A stretch of 64,000 nucleotides of DNA from Serinus canaria (lineage: Eukaryota; Chordata; Aves; Passeriformes; Fringillidae), in NCBI RefSeq assembly GCF_022539315.1, contig NC_066315.1:47597174-47661173 (forward strand). Direction: 5' to 3'. The notes below the pieces were generated by a model. The model did not search any database and was not told where the DNA came from. It saw nothing but the letters and a program-made list of their open reading frames with translations. Every line of letters begins with the position of its first letter. Position 1 is the first letter of the stretch. The translations under genes were made by a program, and so were the position numbers. This document shows, in pieces, positions 10,019 through 22,710 of the stretch.

Positions 10019-13000
10019 ACTATTTCCTTCTAAAATATGTGGCTGTACACATGCACCTGCCCATGCACGGATACACCAAGTGCCATTGCAAAAGTCAAAA
10101 GCCAGGCTTAAGGGATAAGCATTAGGAGCAGTACAGCTAAAGATGAAAGCAATCTGCAGGGTAACTAGGGCAAGATTAGGATTAAAGCATCTGCAGGGGG
10201 AGGGGAAGGGTGTTGATTCATTGTTAAGTGGTTAAACACAAGCGGATAGGTAGAAATAGACTTTCAAGAAACTCTCTTCAAAACACACACAGACATACTC
10301 ACACTATTAAGAGCAGAGACAGAGGCTAGAAATTTCAGGGTAATCAAAGCTGGTTTATAAAATTAGCAATATTTAAAAAAAAATGTAGGAGCTTTTTAAT
10401 TCAAGGCCTCTGTAAGGGTTTTGATCGTACAAAAGTAAAAACAATAATGGGGCCTCTTTCTTCATAAAATAATTTTAGAATAATCCATAGCACAAGGCAC
10501 AACAGTTCTGTAACTATCAAACCCTTACTGCTCGGGCTAAATTACTCAATAGTTTGAGGACAATTCCTAATTAAGGTGCTTTTTAATGCAGCAAAAGGGG
10601 AAAAATGATCAGAAAGATGCACTGTGTAATTGCAATTTCATATCTCATTAATGCTGACAGCTTAATAACCCTTGGTCTCAGGCAAGCTACTTCTACAAGC
10701 TCTCTTGAATGCTGCTCTGGCTCTTGGATGCCTTACAAGGGATGAAATTTCACTGTTCTTTGATGACTCCCCTCTTCTAACCCCCATTGTGAGAGCTGGA
10801 CATGAAGCATCTCCTCACCCACAGCAGGTTCTGCCAAAAGCCTGCTAAGCAGCAGAAAGCTGAGGTTTGCAATGCCATCAGCTGTCCCAGCATGAGCCAT
10901 TCCAGTGGATGGCCATGCTCTAATACAGCCTGTGGGTCCTCAACCTCTCTGACAAACCTGCCTGAAGATTAAGGCAACAGCTGCTTTCTGCACCTCTAGG
11001 CTTTAGAGGAATACCAGGTCAAACCTGTTAATTTAAATTCCTAAGAATTCTCTGTATTCTTACCTTAGGAATCTGTGAAGGAAAAAAACAAACCCAAACC
11101 ATCCCACATATTCTGATACTAGTTTTTTTTTCACTGAAAATAAAAATTGTAGGAATGTGCCTGTGATCCTGATTACCACATCTGTCTCTCACATGCCTTC
11201 CTAGTATAATTTCTACAGGCTAAACCATCGTTTTATCCTGTGTGCTTATTTTGAAAGATGCCTAGAGCAACTTGGAATTTTGAAATAAATTAATGGCAGT
11301 TTAGCACCCAAATCCCCTAGATGTTTTTAAAAAAGAAATTTAAAAAATCTCAGTCCATGTTTCACACACATAACAAAATGGACATTTTACCACTGTTACA
11401 GAGGGAAAAACATTTGGCTGCTCAAATGATTATGTAAATCAAAATAGTCAGGCTCAACTGTCATCAGGTAACAAACAAAGGAACACAAGCTTTTCCAAGC
11501 TCATGTTTTATATGAAAAATACCTTTGTTTAGTGGAATCTGGAAATTAATTGTTTCTTCTCTGTTGCAACAGCAAGAGAGCCCCCAGCCCACTGGGACTA
11601 GAAGCCAAATACTGCACATCTTTACACAAACCATTTTCATGGGAAAAACAGAACCAAAGCTGAGCTCTAATTTTGCAAGGGAAGAAACAATTTAATTGGG
11701 CAGGAGGTAACAGGAGAGTGGCAGCCTACTACTAAATGCAGGAGTGGTTAACTAAGTCCCTTATCTGGGCTCACAGCCTAATACTGGGCAGCTGAAATGC
11801 CTGACATCACTGAGGTCAACATCAAAGAGTAAGAACAGCTTTTTAAATTGGAGCTGTCAAGGATAAATGGTCATGAATAAATTTAAACAGGGGAACAGAA
11901 TATATCTAATCATCAGAAGACAAGAGCTCTGGAAAAGCCATGGGGGCTGGAATCTAAGTCTAAAATGAAGACTGATGATGTAGCAGGATGCTTTGCCAGC
12001 ACAATGTGAACTTTATATTGCTATGGCTCCTCTTCACTGCTTCTACACTGCCCTGTTTCTTCAAGCAACTTTTCCAAGGGTAAAACTAAGCCACTGCAAA
12101 ATCAAAGCAGGAGCAAATCACACCTACTTGGTACATAGTACAGATGAAAATGATGGACCAATCTGTGTAGTAGCTGCCCCTATTTTTCTAGATGATTACA
12201 GAAAATACTTAACTGCTCCACAGCAATTGACACAGATTTTTTTTCTTTTTTGCTGTGCTGGCTAAGCACTACCAAAATATTTCTTTGTGATACAGTTTCA
12301 CTGCAACATTAAAAGGGGTCAGCGTTACTGATTTCAAATCCCTTGCATTCCAAGAACAAGAAATAGCTCTGTAACCCTAGTTACAGAGTCAGGGTTTCAC
12401 TATGTCAGAAAATTAATTTTCATTAAAGAAAAACAAGGTGTGAATTTTAAACATAATTGTAAATATTCTTGAATAAATCCAAGTGCAGATACACTTACTA
12501 TGGAGTATGACTAAATCCACTTAAAGGTACATTAAGGATGGGAAACTAGCCCAGAGGAACTATTACAGACTGAAGATGTGATTAGAATTACCTTTTTTCC
12601 CTTATTCTCCATTTTTTAAATTCCTGGGTTTGTTCATTTCATGGTAATTTCCTCAATTTTCCTCAAATGGACTACTTTTCCTAAAAGCTCAGGCATCACT
12701 ATGCTGGAAAAACACCACTCTCCAATCAGTTTGGTTTGACTACAATTTAGCACTGCAATGCAGAAGTCAATTAATAGAGCTGTTTCATGGGATTTAAAAA
12801 AATTTATCATGTCATCCTTTACATACAAAATAACATTTTTTTAAATTAGTTCCTTGGTTCCTTTAAGTATCTTTAGTCAAGAAGACTGGAAGTGGATGCT
12901 GAGAAGTGTTTTAGTTTAGTTCATGATATCAAGCTCTGTGAGGTATTTTATCATTCTTATTTCACTAGATCTTTTCCCACAAATACATGGGGGAAAAATA

Positions 13001-13183
13001 GGGTGTTGGATAACTACACTCATAGAACACTACTGTAAACACTTTACCTTCAAAACATGAGCAAGCCAGCTTCCAGAACTATTGGTTTCACATCCTCAAC
13101 AATGGTTCTGGTATCTTTTTCAATACAAGTCCCAGATTCAATAATTTGTGCTACTTAATTGTATTATCTTACATACTACTTCT

Positions 13184-13226
13184 GGAAATCAAAATATTAA
13201 TCTTGAGGAAATCAAAATATTAAAAT
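13184..13226 (+). repeat. Imperfect 23-bp tandem duplication
   Basis: GGAAATCAAAATATTAA occurs at 13184 and 13207. Confidence 0.8.
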
Positions 13227-13680
13227 CTGAGTACCTCCATGTAAGCTGAAGTTTCTATTGGCAGGATTTAACTCCCAAAGTTAGAATAAACTTTAGTCAC
13301 AAACACGTACTTTACTACTGTATTCACTGATGTGATACATCTACATTGACCAATAAGGATCCTCTTAATAAGTATCTTAATAAGGATCAAGTGGGAAAAA
13401 CCTTGTTCTCACGAGTAAACACAGCTAAACTGTGTAAAAAAAATAATTCAGGTCATCAGTCAGATCAGGCCCTAAAACAAGGGTGCAATGCAACTGTAAG
13501 TCAGTATTTCAGTTCTGTCCTGAGGACAAACTTGATCCATAGAAGTCTACACTGTAATAGAGTTTGGAAACAGAGAGGTGCTGAAAGACTATATTCTTCC
13601 ACAAAGAACTATTTTCACAGCGGTGAGGAAATGCCATCTAAAAGGACAGAAGATCCCTTGTCTCAGCAGGGGTGATTGCA

Positions 13681-14525
13681 GAATCACAGAATTTTTAGGG
13701 TTGGAAGGTATGTATGAAAATCATCTGGTTCAACCTGCCAAGGCAGGGTCACCTGGAGCAGGTTACTCAGGAACACATCCAGGTGGGGTTGGAATATCTC
13801 CAGAGAGGAAGACTCCATGAACTCCCTGGGCAGCTGTTCAGTGTTCTGCTGCCCTCAATGTAAAGGAGTTCTTCATCATGTTGAGGTGAACTTCTTGTGT
13901 TTTAGCTTACAGCCATTGCTTCTTGTCCTGTTGCTGGGAACCATGGGAAAAAGTCTGGCACCATCCTCTTGGCACCTGCCTTTGAGATATTTATCTGCAT
14001 TGATGAGATCCCCTCTCAGTCTTCACACTAAACAGGCCCAGCTCCTGCAGTCTCTCCTCTTAAGAGAGATGCTCCAGAGCCCTTATTATCTTTGTAGCCT
14101 TCCAGTGGACCTGTCCCAGGAGCTCCATGCCTTTCTGGTACTGAGGAGGCCAGACCTGGACACAGCACTGCAGATGTGGCTTTACTAGAGCAGAGTAGAG
14201 GGGAAGGACCAACTCCCTTGACCTACTGGCCTCAGTATTAGGATATCACTGGCCCTCCTGGCCCCAAGGGCACTGCCAGCTCGTGGTCAAGTTGTCATCC
14301 TCCAGGACTCCCAGATCCTTCTCTCCAGAGCTGCTCTCTACTTGGTCACTCCCCAGCATGTACTGGTGCTTGGGGTTATTCCTCCCCAGGTGCAGGACTG
14401 TACACTTTACTTACTTGAACCTCATTAGTCTTCTTTCTACTCAATTGTCCAGCCTTTCACAGTCCAGCTGAACAGCAGCAGAGCCTTCAGGTCATGCTGC
14501 CAAGGTGATGCTGCCAAGCTTCATG
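13681..14525 (-). mobile_element. CR1 LINE, 5'-truncated, antisense
   Basis: Read on the minus strand this is the end of CR1 ORF2 followed by the 3'UTR, finishing in CTTCCAACCCTAAAAATTCT and GTGATTC, the CR1 3' tail. Conceptual pieces such as SRELVLPLYSALVKPHLQCC and EERLQELGLF are typical of the region after the reverse transcriptase core. Several stops and frameshifts show it is dead. The 5' break near 14525 is within the coding part, the usual 5' truncation of CR1. The plus-strand frames across it (for example 13817-14188) are antisense artefacts. Confidence 0.93.
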
Positions 14526-15476
14526 GCACTTTAACAATTTTCCTCAAAATCTAAACTTTTCTATGATGAAACAAGTTACTTTGTATTGGGTAAAGAAACT
14601 GAAGTTAGCAGAGGATTTAAATTTCCTGCCAAATTTATTCTTACTGTATAGTTTATTTATTAGGCAATGATTTAAAAATAAATGTTTTGGAACTTGGTTT
14701 ACAGCAGATCTGTGAAAGTATGACTTAGCACAGGTTTGGATGGGGAGCTGCATTTCCTGCATGATAAATCACATCAAGCTCTCAGAATGACAGACATATG
14801 CTTAATTGATTATTCTCTTTCTTCCTTGGGTTTTAGCTATACTTGACATGTCAAATTTGCAAGGCAGTCAAGATATTACAACACCTCTTGGGATTTAAAT
14901 TTATCAAAGCCTGTGCTTAACCCTGAGCAAACAGAAGCATTCTGTTCAAAATCATCAGGGAAACAGGCTGGGAAATTCTGATATGAGGCCATTTACTATT
15001 TTACAGTTTTCCTTTTTACAGCTATCTGCAACAATTAGCATTACCTGGGACCAGCAAATAATAGGAATTCAAACTGGGACAATGACCTTACTTTTCACTA
15101 ACACTGACCATTAAAATTGTCAGCTATCAATCACATAAGCCAATGAAATTCAAGAGGGAATTGGGAAAGGGGGGAAATTATTTTTTTACTGAAATTAGAA
15201 AAGAAAAGAAAACAAAAGCTTTACTTCAGAAATAGTAAAAGCCCCTGCTGAAGTTACAGAAATAAAGCACTCATTCCATAGGCAAAGCAAAAAAAAAATA
15301 AAAGGCTTCATCAGAAAATTCTAACAGGCATCAAAGAGCAGAAAACAGAGAAGATTGAAGACTTGCTGGTGCATATGCAAAGTTGTATTTACATATAAAG
15401 ATTAGCACAAGGGCCTGAACTCAGTCATGCAAAAGAAGAGGTAGGATGCAAGGTGATGATCTAATCAAGTTCTTAC

Positions 15477-15512
15477 CAGGGCTTCATTATCTTCTGCAAT
15501 TTCTGATATCGT
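15477..15512 (-). CDS. ELMO1: ELMO1 exon 7, 36-nt microexon, residues 138-150
   Basis: The minus strand is A + CGA TAT CAG AAA TTG CAG + AAG ATA ATG AAG CCC + TG. It completes Glu138 and encodes RYQKLQKIMKP plus two bases of Cys150. The acceptor is TTTTAATTTTGCAG and the donor is GTAAGA. Both boundaries fall after codon base 2 and the length is 36, so including or skipping it leaves the downstream frame intact. It forms a short basic loop between two armadillo helices and matches the ELMO1 family exactly in position. Confidence 0.95.
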
Positions 15513-16630
15513 CTGCAAAATTAAAACTTGCAGGTGAGGAAAAACACTTTTAAACATCTGTACTCTATTTACTGCATACAACCCCCCCGTACTTGAGCCA
15601 TAAAATTCACAGACATGCAAACAATAACAGGCAGTAAATTGCTAACAATTTGCTGTGAACAGAAGCAGTTCAGTAACTGGTAATGAACACTCCAAATCAA
15701 TTTTAAGTATTTATTCAGGATACTTGTGTTAACTTCTGTTAGGAAAAAAAAACATATCTAGACATTCTAATTTAGTAAAACATTTGTGCAAAAAACCTTT
15801 GATACAAAACAATCAAGGTTTACACCTTAAGCATCTTCTGTACTGCTTCTATGACATGCAACCCATTGCCTGGAGACCTCTTTTATTTACTTGTAGTCTC
15901 CACCACTAATACTGATGTCAGAGTCATCAGATTGTTGGAATTTGTATAGCTAGGATGGTAAATGGTAAAAATGGCACCCATGATAGATACCCTCTTTTTA
16001 AAACACCACTTAAACATACAAAAAATAACAGAGCTGGAAAGAAATTTTTTTTAAAAATCCATTTCTTACTTAACCATTTCTTTTGCCTTCTAAATCTACT
16101 TCACAGTTTTATTTCAGAGGCTTGACTGCAGTTCCATACTGAGCAGACTAGTGTTAAAAAGGAGAGGTCCCTCTTTCCTTTCTGCACCTTCCCCCCAGGT
16201 CTTCCCTTTTGCTCTTTCCCTCACAGCAAGCTGCACAGCAGTGTCATTCAGCTCAGAAGAGCTCTAGGACTACAAGCTCTCCAGTCACTCATTCAATTCT
16301 CTAATTCTCTCCCAGAACACAGCTACAGTTTTGGGGCTTTTTTCCCTTTTGGTAAAGCAGCAATTCCTCCCAGCTTTTCAAGAGGAACCAGTCTCAAGGA
16401 GGGCAGCTTTTGGGCTGGCTTGAGTGAAGGCCAGTGGAGAAACCACAGGAACAGTGGATTGAAGTCCTCTGCCAGCTGTGAGCTGCAATACTCATGCCTG
16501 AAGATGGTGCTGCCACAGTTTACCCTGTATCCAAGCACAGACTGGGCTACAGCCTAACTCAAATCAGAGAAGTGACAAGATTTTCTCCTTGGATTTCATG
16601 CCCTTGGTTCTTTTATGCTACATCTATCTA

Positions 16631-16654
16631 GTAGCCAGTAGCCAGTAGCCAGTA
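16631..16654 (+). repeat. (GTAGCCA)3 tandem repeat
   Basis: Three heptanucleotide units plus a partial GTA. Confidence 0.9.
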
Positions 16655-17888
16655 ATAATGAGTAAACAAAAAACATCCCAATGATCAGACAGACTTAACA
16701 AGTGGGGGAAAATACCCCCAGCATGCTTTTATGAGCAGTAAAATTTAAAACAGTTTCCATAGTAGGAGATTCGAGCTTCAGCAGAATGTCACTCCTGTGC
16801 TTCTACAAACTAAGTGCTTCCATGCTGTGGCAGATTCTGCTAAACCACAGAGAACAATTGCCACAACAAATGGGTTTTGTCATCTTCCAAATGTGCATGG
16901 ATCCTTGCAATTTTCTACAGCATGTCAGCCAAACTTCATAGCACTCTTCCCAGGCCAGTTTTTAAACTAGCTACTTTCTTCCAGGTGCTGACTTCAGCTA
17001 AGCAGCAAACAAACTTGAATTTAGGGCTGTGTTTTTCTGATAGAGAAACAAGTGTGGTGTTTGCAAACTGGTAGCACTTCAAAGAACAGATTCTGTTTGG
17101 CCAGAGATTTCTCACAACAGGCTCTAATCAGAACATTTTCTCCGTGACTGAGACAGGGATTACAGAACAAACATCTGAGTCCTAAAACAAAACATTTAGA
17201 CAGCAACTCTCTTAGCATTTTCAGAACCTTTATCCATCCTGAGTAAATCAGCAATCAGTTATCCTGAGGTCAAAAAGTGTGCAAAGTAAAAGAAAATATC
17301 AATTTAGAATAATGTGCAGAAATAATTGAATTATATAAGACATTTCTGGTGAAGCAATACAAAGACAAAATTTTGACTTCAGAGGAAAGATAGCCATTGT
17401 ATTAAACCCAACAATTTCCACTGATTTTTCTTGCTTTGGTGTGACTAGAGCAGCAATCAATCTAGGACATCAAATGTTGCAGCAACACATGATTGTAGAT
17501 TGACTTTTACGACTGAAGACGTGGATGGAGGCTGCTCTCTAAAGCAACACATGCTGGTTTCATCTATCATCAAACCAAAACATAATAGAGAAGGAATTGG
17601 CATGAGCAGGAGCTCCTCTCATATTTACCCACAGACCATGCAAAAGTCACCAAGGAGGAGCCAAGCTGATTCTCCCAGCAAGTCAGCCTGGAAAGAAACT
17701 AACTACAGTCTGCCACCTCCATCAGCTTTCCTCTTTCTATATACACATAACTTTTTTTCTCCAGAGGGCTGACTCTGTGGTAGCAACCAAACAGCTCTGT
17801 AGAGCCTTTCTTGGTGAGTTACCAAGGTATGGTCAAAAATGCTGGAAGCCTTTCTGATTTAGACACTGTAATTAGCTCAATACTTATC

Positions 17889-17913
17889 TTTTTTGTTTTG
17901 TTTTGTTTTGTTT
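17889..17913 (+). repeat. (TTTTG)n repeat
   Basis: About five units of TTTTG. Confidence 0.9.
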
Positions 17914-19390
17914 CCTAAAGAAAGCATCCCTCAATTGCACTTGCACAGATGGGAAGAAAACCACAGCCAAAAAGCAAATGTTATAAGGGCAAATTAAACA
18001 GCAGTTGTGAAAAGCTGAGATTCTATAGTGGTGAAAGACAAACCCAGAGATTTTTGCACAGGCAGGAAACTCAAAATAGATGCCAACCTAATTCAAAATA
18101 ACATGAATGACAAGTTACCAGGTTAGACATTTTTCTACCATAGTATATTTCCTGTCTGACCTCAAAGGAACTTTGTTACACACTTCCAAATGAATCCCAA
18201 GGAGCAGCAGTGAGTTCTCTTCGGACTTTCTCAAGCACACAGACTTACTGCCTGCTCAAATACTGCAGGTTACACCTTGAACAGTTTCCAGCAGAGACCA
18301 GCTTAGCAGGCACCTGACTAGATCAACTCCTATCTGTTCATGTGCCAAAGCCGCTGTACAAAGACTAAAGATGCCCCAAATCTAAACCCCAGCTGGAGTA
18401 ACACAAAGTACACAGGAAGGGCTTTTCTGAACTGGGGGAAAAAACTAAAATGTCCTTCATGGAAGCCAGTGTGGAGCCACTGTAGCTAATGATACCAAGA
18501 CCTAAAGCAGTCACACCACTTCAGCACAGCAATTGTTTCAGAGCCTGCACTGTTTGAACATGAGCAGAATTGTGTAAGAGTACCACTAAGGATAAAAGTT
18601 TTTGATGCAGTATGACCCCAGAGAGGGCCACTGTTTCCAAAGGTGGAAGATGCTCACAAAAACTTCCTCCTCTACACAAACACTGATGGGATGATGGATG
18701 AATGACCTGCCAACCACATTAAAGCACCTTTTGGCTATTGCTTTTCAGGCAAACACAAGGATAATGCACACTTTACATAATAGGCAGTGTGAAGAAAAAT
18801 ACAATAGTACAAATTTCTGGCTTCTCTTTGTAACAGGTGTGGCTATCACAAGCATATGACATCTGGGAAACACTTTGACCTGGAATAATCTACAAAATTA
18901 TTATTAAGTTACACAGCAGCCCTCAGACCCATCACAGCCACAACATCCCACAACTATATACAGTCCAACAGACAAAAGCATACTGGAAAGATACAGAAAT
19001 GGAGATTTTAAGCTTTTCCCCTTATTTTTTCTTGGTTTTTCAAATACTACAGTTTTGTCTGGAGTTAAAAAATAAAAAACTGTTTTGCTCAATTGTTTTG
19101 TATTATATTCTTCATACTCTGGAGAATATTTGGAAATATAAATCCACATAACATTTTACAAAAGTGGTTACCAAAAAAGACCTAGTAAAATTGTCTCCTC
19201 TCCTCATCCCTCTTCCTGTCAACAGGGTGTTGATATAACCATTTAAAAGGAGTCATTTAAATGCTAATATTCCCAAACACAGGCAAAGTAAAAAAAACAA
19301 GTCTGGAGAAATAGCATTTAGGATGGGGGGACCAGCAACTCTCCCTCTCTTCTCTCCAAAATGTGATTTTTGACAGTTCCACCTCCAGAT

Positions 19391-19545
19391 GACCTTGAGA
19401 TTGGCTCAGTTGGTTAAAGCATAGTGTAAAGCACACTGTTAGTAGCACAGAGGCTGCAGGTTCAATCCCTGTAGGAGCCATTCACACAAGAGTTGGACTC
19501 AATGATCCTTCTGGGTCCCTTCCAAGGGAGACGATTCCATGATTT
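19391..19545 (+). mobile_element. tRNA-derived SINE with CR1-like tail (TguSINE1 type)
   Basis: The 5' part resembles a tRNA-Ile gene. It has an A-box-like GATTGGCTCAGTTGGTTAAA (19399-19418), a B box GGTTCAATCCC (19459-19469) and an end GGAGCCA. A CR1-like 3' part follows: GTTGGACTCAATGATCCTTC, TTCCAA and a terminal GATTCCATGATT. This tRNA-Ile plus CR1-tail design is the one described for zebra finch TguSINE1, moved by CR1 reverse transcriptase. A short insertion lies in the anticodon-arm region, so it is not a functional tRNA. It supports a passerine origin for the window. Confidence 0.85.
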
Positions 19546-21282
19546 TATCTATAGCCCACAGTGTGTGCTTTGCATATGTAAAAGATGTAAGAAAAATTGT
19601 ACTTGTGTGTGCTGAGAGGGAGGGTGTAATCCAAGCCTGAAGACTGATGGGGAAACAAACCCAAAATAGAACAAGCAGGAGAAAAGTAAACCAACAAAAA
19701 AAGCCACTCCAGGAAAAAAATTCTACTCCACCTTCTTTCTTTATGGAAACTGCACTGAAAGATAGAGCTGCACCCCTTTCTCATTCTCCTGCCATTACCA
19801 TCTCCACAGAGGCATAGTAGGATTACCTGATTTTATACACTCTTTTGGATTTCTGCCTCGTAGACAGCAGTCACCCTCTCCCGACATTACAGAAGCACTA
19901 AGAAATGAAGATTACATAAAACCCCTGTTGGACAAAAATTGATTTTGGCAGCAATGTCAGATTAAGTAATCTATGCTTCCAGGTGAACCTTCACAGGAAT
20001 AGTTGAGCCTGTTTAAAACCCTGTGCTGTCAAAAATATAATTTAATTTCCTCCCTCTATTGGCTGACTGTATTTCCAACAGTTTAGCAAATTGAATTGCA
20101 TCACTGAAGAGTCAAATAAGCATTGGAGTTAAACAAGAGAGAGAGCAGGTACTACACAGCCAGGAAGGGTGGAAAAGGACTACTTTATATAGTGGCAAAA
20201 ACCTACTAGCTTAGTATTGTCACTATCTTCTGAAAATTCATTTTCCATTTATCTAGCAAGTTGGGCTTTCACAACTGCTTTCTGGGCCAATGCTGTGAGC
20301 TCAATCAGGGAACTAAACTGGGTTAAGGAATATTGTATTAAAAGTAGCCTCTACTGTCACTTTTCATAACCTACACCACTTTTCCAGTCCAGCTTGGTAG
20401 AAATAGTGCTCGTATGACTCTCCAGATGAAGCAGGACAGGAATAAGTTACTGTGAGCAAGGGCAGCTTAAACGTTTTGACAGCACTGCTGAAATACTCAT
20501 CAGACTAGGATGGAAAAAATACCAGCAGGTATTTGAGCAACTGTCCCAAAAAGTGTGCTAAAGATGGAATAACTCCAACCCAATCTGTCTTCAGCTTTCC
20601 ACTGGGCTGGTATACAGTATAATCTCTGTAAGACAAGCCAAGAGCTAGAATTTCACAGAACAATGCAATTTGTCCTTAAAGCATGCACAATTGATCTCCC
20701 AGAGACTTCCAGCTGTACAGCAGCCAATCCTGAAACTGCATGTGCTCAATAGAAGGCTCCTCTTAGTCAACACACAAAACTCATACAAATATACATTTAT
20801 TTAGAAGCTTACATGAACTTGATCTAGCTGCATTTATTATTTCCAATAGGAAGATGGCAAAATTTAACAACTAAAATTAAAAGAAAGGTGCTTTTTTCTC
20901 CAATCTGCATATGAAGGAATTACAACTCTCTTATAATTAAAACTGTCTGCTAATCAGGCTATCTGCTCCCTTGTCTTAGCAGCATCAACTAGCATGTTCC
21001 TGTGCCATGGCTGTATGACAATAAAGCTGCTCAGCACAGCCTCATTGATGAAGCAGATGTCTGCAGAACAATCTTCTCAACAGCAGCATAAACAATTCTG
21101 TTCTGGTTACTGTCAAGACAGCTAGGCTTTGCATAGTGTCTCCTTTTTTTTTCTCTTTTTTTTTTGGCAGAAACTGTGTGTTGTTTCAGCCAAATGGCAA
21201 GTCATAGAGATCAGGATAATGCCAATTTAAAAAATGCTGAAAATTCTGGGTAGACCTTCCTCCTTTCCCTCCCATGAGATCA

Positions 21283-21306
21283 CCATTATTATTATTATTA
21301 TTATTA
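21283..21306 (+). repeat. (ATT)n microsatellite
   Basis: Eight units of ATT/TTA. Confidence 0.9.
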
Positions 21307-22692
21307 CTAGCAATAACAAAAATAAATATAGATTCCTTTTATAAACTCTTTGGTCTTTCAATATTTACAGCGTGTGAATTACGTTTTCTTTTTCTTGCTT
21401 TATAAGGCATTATGAGGACTTTTTTTCCTTCTAAGGAAGGCTGAGACTCTGTTCCAGTCACACAACTATTCTGATACATCAAGTGAAAAACCTCAGGACT
21501 TTAACAGTCTTCTGCTACATCAGAAGGGCTCTCTGTACAGACATGATTTTCTGAAGCACAAGTTCTAGGCTCAACTACAGAATACAGCTCTGAATGAGGG
21601 AACCATGTTGTCACAGCTCGGGTAGCAAGAAGACACGACTCCTTCTTCCACCTTGGTTCCTGAACATATTTTTTATCAGTCATTAGGACACCTAGGACTC
21701 AGCAGCATTCCTCATTTTCTGCCCCACTCTAGGGCATTGCATTCTGAGGGGGAGTGGAAGCAGCACACACTTACACTTCCCCTTTAGAGAGTCTGTACAC
21801 CCAAGCAGGTAGACTGCACAGTCAGCTCCTCTTAACTAGGCATGGACTGGCTTCTGAACAAAAAGTTTAGCATTAGGAGTGTTGTGGAAATCACTTTCTG
21901 AAAAGTCTCAGAAAAGAAAAATAGCTGCCTGCACACATCCACCCCACGCTTTGGTGATACAAATGCCCAGTCTGAGAAATGATTGGACATCATGGATAAT
22001 TATAGAATAGAATCAGCATTTTCTTGTTCTTCATGACTTGTCTTGCAGTCTTTTCTATAATTTATAGGTCGCCCAAACCATAAAAACAAACATAAAACTA
22101 CCTTCTTTTTTCCCCTTTTTCAGTTAATAAGACTTGTAGCAGTGCTGTGGAAGCAAGAATGAGCCTGAAGGAAAAACAAGATAAGACATCTCAATCAACA
22201 AGATCAAAATACATGTGGACAGCTTCTGAGACATCACATCTCTGCTGATATAAATATATTTGTATTGACAAGATGCACTCTCAGCTTCACTAAGGTCCAC
22301 TCACACTACCACCAACCCCTACAGCTTTGTGCTTGCACACACCATGCCCACAGTCCTCCATTCTCTAACACACTCTAATTTTCTTCAGTATTCAGGAATA
22401 TAACATATGGAAAACTAACTAGGAAGCGCTGTTATTTCTTGTCAACTTTTTATACTACTACTTCTTTTTATCACCTGAGAAATGAAACAGAAGTAACTAA
22501 AAATCCAGGGATTTACATTCTCTTACTCTGGTCACTGTACTTTAACAGTCATCAGCTTCACTGAAATAGTGACTAAGTAGCACAATAAACAAAGCCAACT
22601 ATAAATAAAATATAGGCCTCTTCCTCAGTGAAAGTTATATAAAAAGATAGAGTCTTGTTTTCCAGAGGCTACCAGTAAAACTTAATTACACA

Positions 22693-22710
22693 CTCAAGTT
22701 ATAACTTGAG
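22693..22710 (+). repeat. Perfect 18-bp palindrome
   Basis: CTCAAGTT-AT-AACTTGAG, fully self-complementary. Its function is unknown. Confidence 0.8.

Larger units (their letters stand above)
7304..15476 (-). other. ELMO1: ELMO1 intron 7 (about 8.2 kb)
   Basis: Contains a 42-nt A run (7561-7602), a short CA repeat near 10001, and an antisense CR1 (13681-14525). The stretch 9300-10700 is rich in homeodomain-like TAAT/ATTA cores and is a candidate for conserved regulatory sequence, which I cannot confirm without alignment. Confidence 0.85.

Noticed and set aside
13817..14188. 123-codon plus-strand frame
   Set aside because: It is the antisense of the CR1 ORF2 remnant.
19391..19480. A functional tRNA-Ile gene
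   Set aside because: The anticodon arm region has an insertion and the acceptor stem does not pair, and a CR1-like tail follows directly, so it is a SINE.
19257..19481. Minus-strand frame with GIEPAASVL
   Set aside because: The GIEPA-like peptide is the antisense translation of the TTC(A/G)AATCCC B box of the tRNA-derived SINE, a well-known false gene.
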